Source: Paracidovorax avenae ATCC 19860 | Lineage (GTDB): Bacteria > Pseudomonadota > Gammaproteobacteria > Burkholderiales > Burkholderiaceae_C | DNA length: 64,000 nucleotides | Reading direction: 5' to 3' | Assembly (NCBI RefSeq): GCF_000176855.2 | Contig: NC_015138.1 | Coordinates: forward strand, 2,542,001 to 2,606,000 | Shown: positions 57,435-64,000 of the stretch, piece by piece | Position numbering within the stretch: position 1 is the first letter of the stretch | How the letters are laid out: each line of letters begins with the position of its first letter | Notes under the pieces: model-generated | Seen by the model: only the letters and a program-made list of their open reading frames with translations | Databases searched by the model: none | Told to the model about the DNA's origin: nothing | Made by a program: the position numbers and the translations under genes

Positions 57435-57713
57435 GGTGGGACTCCCGGAGGATCAAACGTGGAAGGGCGCGGAAACGGGGGATGCCGCTGCCGGACCGCC
57501 GCCGTCCGCGCACGGCCAAGTACGCCGGTCGGGGCGTCGTGCGGGCAGGGCTGGGAGTGCGGGCTGGGGCATGGCAGGAGGGCTACCCCGCCATGTTCTG
57601 TTGCGCCGCAACAAAAGGTTGCAGGAAGTTCCTACGAGGCGCTGTCAGTGGCCACCTACGTGCGGATGAGCAGGCCCGGGCGCCGGGCCGGGAAATCCTG
57701 GATGAGCGGGTGG
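57435..57713. promoter_or_regulatory. Upstream region of the glycogen-trehalose operon with two palindromes
   Basis: No gene is supported. TGTTGC-GCC-GCAACA is a perfect palindrome at 57599-57613, and AGGAA-G-TTCCT lies at 57623-57633. Together they form a 35-bp cluster 165-200 bp before glgC, a plausible operator. The remaining sequence is GC-rich without a clear sigma-70 promoter. Confidence 0.4.
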
Positions 57714-58103
57714 TCAGGCCCCGCCGGGCTGGCCCAGGCTGGCGATTGAGCGCGCGATGAGCGCGTCGAAGGTATCGAAATTCAGCGGCTTGCCGAGCAC
57801 GTGATCGAAGCCGCCCAGGGCTTCGCGCTCGGCGGCGCTCAGGCCGGTGATGCCGATGGCGATGCATGCGGGCAGGCCCGCGCCGGCGGCGATGTCCTTG
57901 AGCCGTGGCACCAGTTCCGCGCCGAGCATGTCCGGTAGGTGCTGGTCCACCAGCAGCAGGGGCGCGGGCTGCGCCTGCATCTGCGCGATCGCCTGTGCAC
58001 CGTCGAGCGCCACCCGCACGCTGTGTCCGTTGAGTTCCAGCAGGTCACGCAGCAGCTCGGCCGCTTCGTGGTTGTCGTCAACGATGAGAATGTCTGCGTG
58101 CAT
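57714..58103 (-). CDS. Single-domain response regulator
   Basis: A 129-residue receiver domain without output domain. The acidic pair is DD9-10, phospho-acceptor D53 in LLLVDQHLPDM, and the conserved lysine is in LGKPLNFD. It follows bphP by 35 bases on the same strand and is the natural phosphotransfer partner of the phytochrome kinase, as in other bacteriophytochrome operons. It would relay the signal to an unknown partner. Confidence 0.9.
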   Translation of the reverse strand: MHADILIVDDNHEAAELLRDLLELNGHSVRVALDGAQAIAQMQAQPAPLLLVDQHLPDMLGAELVPRLKDIAAGAGLPACIAIGITGLSAAEREALGGFDHVLGKPLNFDTFDALIARSIASLGQPGGA

Positions 58104-58138
58104 GAAGTGGCGCGGTTCCTCGGCCGGAACGGCCGTTT

Positions 58139-60376
58139 TCAGGAACCGGCGATTGTGCCCGAGCCCGCGGGGGGAATCCGTACCGAGAAAACCACATGGC
58201 CGTCATCGTAGGTATAGGCGATGGTGCCGCCGTGGCCCTTGACGATCTCGTAGGCGATGTAGAGCCCCAGGCCCATGCCGGAGCGGTTGCGGGCATTGCC
58301 GGTCGAGGAGGCCTTGAACGGGCTGAAAAGGTTGCCGGCAACGGCATCGTCGATGGGCGCGGCCACGTTCCGCACGGAAATGGCGACACCGCCTTCCGGC
58401 AGCGGATCGGCACCGACATGGATCGGATGCCCGGGGCGGCCATGGTGGCGCGCATTGCTCATGAGGTTCACGACCACCTGGGCGATCCGGTCGGCATCCA
58501 CGCTGGCTTCCAGCAGCGGGGGCAGCTGGATGCGCAGTTCGATGTCGGGGTGGGCGGTGCGGGCTTCGTCGATGAGGTCGGCGAGCAGGGCGGAGAGGTC
58601 GGTGCGGGCGATCTGCAGGTCCAGCCCCAGGCCGCTCTGCAGCCGGGACATGTCCATGACCTGGCTGACGAGGCGCTGCATGCGGCTGCTGGACGACTGG
58701 ATGCGCTGGCCCAGCCGGCCGGTCCGCCCGCTGGCGTCGCCGTCCTTTTCCAGCACGCGCGCGGCCATGCTGATGGAGTGCAGGGGATCGCGCAGGTCAT
58801 GGCCGAGCACCGCCATGAGCTGGGTGCGGGCGCGGTTGAGTTCGGCATGCCGGGCATGCTGCGCGCGCTGCAGTTCGTCCAGCACCTGCCCGGCGATGTC
58901 GAGTTCCACGCCCTCCCATGGCTCGGCCGTCGCCCGGACGGTCTCCTTCCACAGCTCGAACGAGCCACGGGGCGTGAGCCGCGGGCCCAGCGGGCCGGGG
59001 CGGACTTCCTTCTCCGGCCGGCCGCCCCAGTGGATGGTTTCGATCTGCTCGCGGCGCAGGAAAAGCGCCCAGCCTCCGCGTTCCCGGTCGAAAGGCAAAG
59101 CCAGCAGGCCACACCACGGTGCCGCCCGGTCGGCCAGGGGCCCCATGCGGCGGGGCAGGGAATGGGTGTGGAACAAGCGGTCCGGGGAGACGTCCTCGGG
59201 GCCGGTGCCGAGCCATTCCAGGATGGCCTGTGCCGCTTCTTCGTGGATGCCGCCGAAAAGCTGCAGCTTGGCGCCCGTGGCCACGACGGCCGTTTCGGCG
59301 TGCAGGGTGGCGCAGAGCTCGGTCGCGTGGCGGGCCAGCGCGGCGTACTCGTCGTCCGAGTGCAGGATGTCCGCGATGAGGCGCGAGCGCACGGCAGCGG
59401 CGGCCTCGGTGCGTTCCGTCTGGGCACGCAGCAGGGAGTTCTGGATGTTGGACGACAGCACCTGCGCGATGACATCGCAGGCCATGCGCACGCTGTAGGG
59501 CACCTGGCGCGGCTGCATGTGGTGGCATGCCAGCAGGCCCCAGAGCTGGCCATTGATGACGATGGACACGCTCATCGAGGCGGCCACGCCCATGTTGGCG
59601 AGGTATTCGATGTGGATGGGCGAGACGCTGCGCAGGATGCTGGCGCTCAGGTCGAGCGGTGCGGGCTCCCGCTGCTGCAGCGGCACGACGGGCGCGCCCA
59701 CGTCGGCGATGAGGCGCAGGGTGTTGACGACATACAGGCGCCGGGCCTGGGCGGGGATATCGCTGGCCGGATAGCGCCGCCCCCGGTAGGGGTCCAGCGT
59801 GGGAATGCAGGACTCTGCGGCCACCTCGCCGCTGCCGTCGGGCCGGAAGCGGTAGGCCATCACGCGGTCGAAGCCCGTGAGCGCGCGCAGCTCTTCGGTG
59901 GCGAGCTGCAGCAGGTCGTCGATGGCGCGGGGTCGGCGCAGCTTTTCCATGGCCCGGTGCGCCTGCACCGCGAACACGGCCAGTTCGGCGCTGCTGTGCC
60001 GGCGCGACTCGAATTCGGCCACGAGCAGCTTGTCGCTGATGTGCAGCACCACGTCGAATTGCCGGCTGCCCACCTGCAGTTCCGCGGGCATGGGCACCTC
60101 GGCTTCGCCATGCAGGGCCAGCAGGCCTTCGCGCACCTTGTCGGCCACGGCCGAGCAGGGGGCCTGGGGCTGCAGCCCGTCGAGCACGCTGCCCGGCTCC
60201 AGGGGGCAGCCCAGGAGAGCCTCCGCGTTGGCGCTCGCATAGCGAACGACGCCGTCGCCATCGAAAGCGACGAGCGCGCCGTGGTCCTGGATGCTTCCAG
60301 GAATGTGGATCGGCTCGCGGTCGCAATTGTCGAGGGTCGCTGCCGCGGGGGCCGCGGTGTGGAGCGGGAGGGTCAT
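58139..60376 (-). CDS. bphP: Bacteriophytochrome histidine kinase
   Basis: A 745-residue red/far-red photoreceptor from the ATG at 60374-60376. Order: PAS domain with the biliverdin-linking cysteine C18 in LDNCDREPIHIPG; GAF domain with the PASDIPAQARRLY motif around residues 200-215; PHY domain with the tongue motif LTPRGSFELWKE; then HisKA (AVLGHDLRDPLHSI, histidine near residue 527) and HATPase (GMGLGLYIAYEIVKGHGG). The N-terminal Cys plus the BphO gene 76 bases upstream indicate biliverdin IX-alpha chromophore. A longer frame extends upstream, but the PAS start fits the chosen ATG. The cytoplasmic kinase signals to the receiver protein that follows. Confidence 0.95.
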   Translation of the reverse strand: MTLPLHTAAPAAATLDNCDREPIHIPGSIQDHGALVAFDGDGVVRYASANAEALLGCPLEPGSVLDGLQPQAPCSAVADKVREGLLALHGEAEVPMPAELQVGSRQFDVVLHISDKLLVAEFESRRHSSAELAVFAVQAHRAMEKLRRPRAIDDLLQLATEELRALTGFDRVMAYRFRPDGSGEVAAESCIPTLDPYRGRRYPASDIPAQARRLYVVNTLRLIADVGAPVVPLQQREPAPLDLSASILRSVSPIHIEYLANMGVAASMSVSIVINGQLWGLLACHHMQPRQVPYSVRMACDVIAQVLSSNIQNSLLRAQTERTEAAAAVRSRLIADILHSDDEYAALARHATELCATLHAETAVVATGAKLQLFGGIHEEAAQAILEWLGTGPEDVSPDRLFHTHSLPRRMGPLADRAAPWCGLLALPFDRERGGWALFLRREQIETIHWGGRPEKEVRPGPLGPRLTPRGSFELWKETVRATAEPWEGVELDIAGQVLDELQRAQHARHAELNRARTQLMAVLGHDLRDPLHSISMAARVLEKDGDASGRTGRLGQRIQSSSSRMQRLVSQVMDMSRLQSGLGLDLQIARTDLSALLADLIDEARTAHPDIELRIQLPPLLEASVDADRIAQVVVNLMSNARHHGRPGHPIHVGADPLPEGGVAISVRNVAAPIDDAVAGNLFSPFKASSTGNARNRSGMGLGLYIAYEIVKGHGGTIAYTYDDGHVVFSVRIPPAGSGTIAGS

Positions 60377-60452
60377 GGAAAGGGCTCCATCGGGCCGCAT
60401 CGCGCCCGGGCGGCCACCGACCGGCCGGCGCGAAGGGAAGGGAATGGAGCGG

Positions 60453-61061
60453 TCATGCGGGTGTTTCCTGGGGATCGTACAGCCGTTGCAAGACATCGAA
60501 GGCTCCGCGCGCCCCGGCGCAGGCGGCTTCGATGTCGGCTGGCGTCTGCACGTTGCGGGCCAGGCGGGCCGTGAAATCCTTCCAGCGCTCCGCCGTGCGG
60601 CTGCCGCTGCCCTGCAGATACCGCAGCGGGTGGGGCGCCAGGGGCTGGGCCAGTCGCCGGTAGAGCCATTGTCCTCCGAGCTGAGACCCTTCCACCACGT
60701 AGGCCATTCCCCAGGCCACGGCCGCCTGGCGTCCGGGGCATGCCGCGAGCGCCGTGTCGATGGCCGCGCGTGCGTCCGCAGCCACGCACGGTGGCGGGGC
60801 GGCTGCGGCGTCCGCCAGGTCGTCGCGCAGGGCGTCCCGCCGCGCCGGATCGTCCAGCCGCCAGGCGGATGCGCCGTCGTCGATCAGGCGAAGCTGCGGG
60901 GACAGCGCCTGGAGCCAGGCCGCCAGGGCGCGCGCGTGGTGGACGTAGTCGTCCAGCCCGGCGCCCGGGCGCGCGATGGGCAGGTTCGCGTCCAGGTGTT
61001 CATGCCGCGTGCGCGTGGCGTCCCGCAGGGCGCCCAGGCAGTCTGGTACGGCAGGCCTCAT
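60453..61061 (-). CDS. bphO: Heme oxygenase (biliverdin-producing)
   Basis: A 202-residue heme oxygenase that opens heme to biliverdin, Fe and CO. The proximal heme histidine is H20 in DATRTRHEHLDANL, and the distal-helix glycine motif is GSQLGGQWLYRRL. The ATG overlaps the stop of the upstream hybrid kinase by 4 bases, and bphP follows after 76 bases. The position next to a bacteriophytochrome strongly supports the role of chromophore supply. Heme would come from the HemH step (22567-23631), unlinked in position. Confidence 0.93.
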   Translation of the reverse strand: MRPAVPDCLGALRDATRTRHEHLDANLPIARPGAGLDDYVHHARALAAWLQALSPQLRLIDDGASAWRLDDPARRDALRDDLADAAAAPPPCVAADARAAIDTALAACPGRQAAVAWGMAYVVEGSQLGGQWLYRRLAQPLAPHPLRYLQGSGSRTAERWKDFTARLARNVQTPADIEAACAGARGAFDVLQRLYDPQETPA

Positions 61062-63727
61062 GACGGTTGCCGGATGAGGGTTCGCACGCGGTGGGCCAGC
61101 GCGTCGAGCGTGAAGGGCTTGGTCAGCACGTGCATGCCGCGCTCCAGATGGCCGTTGCCCACGGCCGCGTTCTCTGCATAGCCGGTGATGAAGAGGATCT
61201 GCAGGTCGGGCCGCGTGAGGCGCCCGCCGTCGGCCAGCTGGCGTCCGTTCATGCCGCCGGGCAGGCCGACGTCGGTGATCAGCAGGTCCAGATGGGTGCG
61301 CGACTGCAGCACCTGCAGGGCGGAGGCTCCGTCGTGCGCCTCGATGGTCTGGTAGCCCATCTCGTGCAGCACTTCCACCACCAGGGCGCGCACGCTCGGC
61401 TCGTCGTCCACCACCAGCACGACCCCCGATCCTTCACCGGCCTCGGGCAACTGCAGGGTGGGGATGTCGGAGTCTTCGGGCTGGGCTTCGTGGCGCGGCA
61501 GGTAGATGCACATCGTCGTGCCCATGCCCGGTTCGGAATACGCTCGCACCTGCCCGCCCGATTGCCGCGCGAATCCATACACCATCGACAGGCCCAGGCC
61601 CGTGCCCATGCCGATCGGCTTGGTGGTGAAGAAGGGTTCGAAAATCCGGCGCATCACTTCGGGCGCCATGCCGGTACCGGTATCGGTCACGCACAGCGAG
61701 ACGTACTGGCCCGGCGGCAGGTCGCGTTCGCGGCCTGCCCGCTCGTCCATCCAGGCGTTGGCGGTCTCGATGGTGAGCCGCCCGCCGCCGGGCATGGCGT
61801 CGCGCGAATTGATGCACAGGTTCAGGAGCGCGCTCTCGAGCTGGTGCGGGTCCACGTGGGTGGTCCACAGGCCCACGGCGTTCACAACCTCCAGCTCCGT
61901 CTCGGGCCCGATGGTGCGGCGGATGAGCTCCTCCATGCCACGCACCAGGCGGTTCACGTCGGTGGGCTTGGGGTCGAGCGTCTGCCGGCGCGAGAACGCC
62001 AGCATGCGGTGGGTGAGCGAGGCGGCGCGGCGCGCGGCGCCCTGGCCGACCGTCACATAGCGGGCCAGGTCATCGAAGCGCCCCTGTGCCACGCGCCGGT
62101 TGAGCAGTTCGAGGCTGCCGCTGATGGTGGCCAGCAGGTTGTTGAAATCGTGCGCGAGGCCGCCGGTGAGCTGTCCCACGGCTTCCATCTTCTGCGACTG
62201 CCGCAGCGCCTCCTGGATGGCCTCGCGCTCGCGGGATTCGGCGGTGAGGCGCGCCAGGGCATCCTCCAGGTCGCGGGTGCGTTCGGCCACCCGGCTTTCC
62301 AGGTGGCTGTTGAGGGTGCGCAATTCCTGTTCGGCCATGCGCTGGTCGGTCACGTCGTAGCCTTCGGCGAAGATGCCGTTCACCGCCCCCATGCCGTCCA
62401 GCGTGGGCTGGTAGATGAAGTTCAGGTAGTGCTCCGTCAGCGGACCGCCCGGCTCGCGCTGCAACATGACCTTGAGGTTCTTGCCGATATAGGGCCTGCC
62501 GCTGCGGTATACCTCGTCGAGCAGTTCGTGGATGCCCTGGCCCTGCAGTTCCGGCAGGGCTTCGCGGATGGACTTGCCTTCGAGGTCCCTGCGGCCGATG
62601 AGCTGCTGGTACGAGTCATTGACGAACTCGAAGACGTGGTCGGGCCCGCGCAGCACGCACATGAAGCCCGGCGCCTTGCTGAACAGTTCGCGCAGGCGGT
62701 CCCGCTCGGCCGTGCGGGATTCCAGCGCCTCGGCCTGCGCGATGGCGGGCGCCACCTGCCCGGCGAGCAGTTGCACGAATGACCGGGTCTCCGCGTCGTC
62801 GCCGGGGCGCAGCGGATTGGCTCCGCACACGAGAAAGCCCGCGGACCGGGCGTCCCCCTGAGGGGGCAGCGCCACCACGAAGGCGGCATGCGGCGGCACC
62901 TGCCATGCGCCGGTGGGGGTGTCGGCCGCCGGTTCCAGGGGGACCGCGAACGCGGCCTCGCCGGCGGCGAGCCGGTCCAGGCGCCAGGGCCACGGCGTGC
63001 CGGGGGCGATCTCGCGCGGCGCCAGCCGGTGGCCCGAAGGCACGCCGGCATTGCAGGCCAGCCGCGCCGTGCCGTGGGCATCGTAGAGGTAGATCAGCGA
63101 GAAGGGCAGGTCTTTCTGCGCGCTCGCCAGGGTGAGGCAGGCGCCGTCCACGACCTGCTGGCGGGTGCCGCCCATCGACATCGCCGCGCCCAGCTCGTGC
63201 AGTATCGCCAGGCGCCGCTCGCTGATGACCCGGCGCGTCTCTTCGGACACCGCGCAGAAGAGGCCGTTGACGCGTCCGTCGTCGTCCAGCAGCGGGCTGT
63301 ACGAGAAGGTGTGGTAGGTCTCCTCCAGCGTGCCGGTGCCGGCGCGGTCGATGAGCAGCATGAGGGACGAATCCCAGGTGGACTCGCCACGCTGGTACAC
63401 CGCGTGCATCCGGTCCTTCACGTCGTCCCAGATCTCGGCCCAGACCTCCGCCGTGGGGCGTCCGAGGGCGTGGGGGTGCTTGGTGCCCAGGGTGGGGCGG
63501 TAGGCATCGTTGTAGAAGAAGGCGATGTCCGGGCCCCAGCCCACCCACATCTCGAAGCGTGAAGTCAGCAGGATGCGCAGGGCGGCCTTCAGCCCCAGGG
63601 GCCAGCGTTCGGGCGGCCCGAGCGGCGTCGCTTCCCAGTCGTGCTGGCGCATGCGGCGTGCCATCTCGCTCTGGCCGATGAAGATGTCGGCATGGCGTTC
63701 GGCGGGTGGATGCGGTGGGGGCGTCAT
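61058..63727 (-). CDS. PAS/GAF hybrid histidine kinase with C-terminal receiver
   Basis: An 889-residue soluble kinase: a PAS-like fold (residues about 35-165), a GAF domain (about 175-340), a second PAS (about 350-470; LFSKAPGFMCVLRGPDHVFE), a coiled-coil, HisKA with GGLAHDFNNLLATISGS (histidine near residue 530), HATPase with GTGLGLSMVYGF, and a receiver domain with LLITDVGLPGG (Asp near residue 817). No membrane segment. Its stop overlaps the bphO start, so it belongs to the light-sensing unit. The hybrid form suggests an internal phosphorelay. The sensed ligand or light is unknown. Confidence 0.9.
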   Translation of the reverse strand: MTPPPHPPAERHADIFIGQSEMARRMRQHDWEATPLGPPERWPLGLKAALRILLTSRFEMWVGWGPDIAFFYNDAYRPTLGTKHPHALGRPTAEVWAEIWDDVKDRMHAVYQRGESTWDSSLMLLIDRAGTGTLEETYHTFSYSPLLDDDGRVNGLFCAVSEETRRVISERRLAILHELGAAMSMGGTRQQVVDGACLTLASAQKDLPFSLIYLYDAHGTARLACNAGVPSGHRLAPREIAPGTPWPWRLDRLAAGEAAFAVPLEPAADTPTGAWQVPPHAAFVVALPPQGDARSAGFLVCGANPLRPGDDAETRSFVQLLAGQVAPAIAQAEALESRTAERDRLRELFSKAPGFMCVLRGPDHVFEFVNDSYQQLIGRRDLEGKSIREALPELQGQGIHELLDEVYRSGRPYIGKNLKVMLQREPGGPLTEHYLNFIYQPTLDGMGAVNGIFAEGYDVTDQRMAEQELRTLNSHLESRVAERTRDLEDALARLTAESREREAIQEALRQSQKMEAVGQLTGGLAHDFNNLLATISGSLELLNRRVAQGRFDDLARYVTVGQGAARRAASLTHRMLAFSRRQTLDPKPTDVNRLVRGMEELIRRTIGPETELEVVNAVGLWTTHVDPHQLESALLNLCINSRDAMPGGGRLTIETANAWMDERAGRERDLPPGQYVSLCVTDTGTGMAPEVMRRIFEPFFTTKPIGMGTGLGLSMVYGFARQSGGQVRAYSEPGMGTTMCIYLPRHEAQPEDSDIPTLQLPEAGEGSGVVLVVDDEPSVRALVVEVLHEMGYQTIEAHDGASALQVLQSRTHLDLLITDVGLPGGMNGRQLADGGRLTRPDLQILFITGYAENAAVGNGHLERGMHVLTKPFTLDALAHRVRTLIRQPS

Positions 63728-63749
63728 GGCGTCGGGGGACGTCGGGGCC

Positions 63750-64000
63750 TCAAGCCGGGCGGGCGGCCATCAGGCGCGCGATGGTGGCCATCAGGGCATG
63801 GGGCTGGAGAGGCTTGCCCAGGTGCGCGTCGAAACCCGCTTCCAGGGCCTTGTTCGCGTCCTGCGGGCGCGAAAACGCGGTGAGCGCGATCGCGATGGGA
63901 GGCTTGAGCCCCTCCGGCACGGGCATGTCGCGCAGCGCGCGCGCGAGTTCGTAGCCATCGCGCCCGGGCAGGCCGATGTCGCTCACGACCACATCGGGCC
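63750..64000 (-). CDS. Receiver-domain protein, partial (N-terminus beyond the right edge)
   Basis: The visible 83 residues are the C-terminal part of a response-regulator receiver domain that is open at the right edge: PDVVVSDIGLPGRDGYELA with the phospho-acceptor Asp, ALTAF with the Thr switch, and GKPLQPHALMATI with the conserved Lys. It ends 22 bases before the hybrid kinase start. It may be the tail of a hybrid kinase or a free regulator; the window cannot decide. Confidence 0.85.
   Translation of the reverse strand, partial: PDVVVSDIGLPGRDGYELARALRDMPVPEGLKPPIAIALTAFSRPQDANKALEAGFDAHLGKPLQPHALMATIARLMAARPA

Noticed and set aside
54000..57519. A single 1181-residue frame from glgX through the glgC region
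   Set aside because: The extra N-terminal part is the shadow of glgC in another frame; glgX begins at the ATG that overlaps the glgC stop.
62840..62870. CCCCCTGAGGGGG inside the hybrid kinase gene as a third copy of the intergenic repeat
   Set aside because: Only a short palindrome is shared; the long hairpin and tail blocks are absent and the sequence lies in a conserved coding frame.

Overview
The window is a 64 kb, GC-rich chromosomal segment from a betaproteobacterium. Protein content (paired TonB receptors, a TctCBA/TctDE citrate-type transport locus, polyhydroxyalkanoate-related genes, a bacteriophytochrome operon, a glycogen-trehalose operon) and compact gene packing fit the Comamonadaceae, most likely Acidovorax/Paracidovorax. 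This assignment is inference from gene content and style, not from a database search. No prophage, insertion sequence, CRISPR array or rRNA was seen.

Layout. 1-4951 (minus): a truncated hypothetical gene, a thioredoxin, an SbmA/YddA-type ABC exporter and a TonB receptor with an STN signalling domain. 5372-6853 (plus): a divergent MocR-type regulator. 7039-12488: the TctE/TctD two-component pair facing tctC-tctB-tctA, followed by an intergenic repeat. 12683-16513 (minus): a second iron locus (small membrane protein, TonB receptor, PepSY membrane protein) with a Fur-box-like palindrome upstream. 16811-19458 (plus): 3-hydroxybutyrate-oligomer hydrolase and a phasin-like protein. 19499-23631 (minus): a SnoaL-like secreted protein, a response regulator/kinase pair and ferrochelatase in one direction. 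23657-28520: HAD phosphatase, alpha/beta hydrolase coupled to O-acetylhomoserine sulfhydrylase, a CBS protein followed by a second copy of the repeat, and chorismate synthase. 28560-33841 (minus): an uncharacterised EF-hand membrane protein, nrdR, glyA with a ZTP riboswitch-like leader, and a lytic transglycosylase. 33842-34548: a 700-bp non-coding region with a strong promoter, a run of hairpins and a terminator. 34549-41406 (plus): a DUF748/AsmA-like giant protein and a DUF349 protein. 41750-44498: two identical tRNA-Leu(CAG) genes and an RNase R gene lacking the usual N-terminal domain. 44579-45343: an SDR oxidoreductase.

45377-57434 (minus) is a tightly coupled operon glgC-glgX-treZ-(malQ::treY fusion)-glgA, each junction a 4-base ATGA overlap, possibly ending in a small unknown protein. 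Together it can make glycogen (GlgC, GlgA), debranch it (GlgX) and convert its ends to trehalose (TreY, TreZ), with MalQ rearranging the short glucans. No glgB, glgP or otsAB is in view. 57714-64000 (minus) is a light-signalling cluster: a receiver-domain protein cut by the right edge, a PAS/GAF hybrid kinase, heme oxygenase BphO, bacteriophytochrome BphP and a single-domain response regulator. BphO supplies the biliverdin that BphP binds.

The least explained parts are the hairpin-rich non-coding segment at about 34110-34502, the long leader of the transglycosylase, the two-copy intergenic repeat that provides stop codons, the RNase R/tRNA-Leu promoter overlap, and the EF-hand membrane protein.
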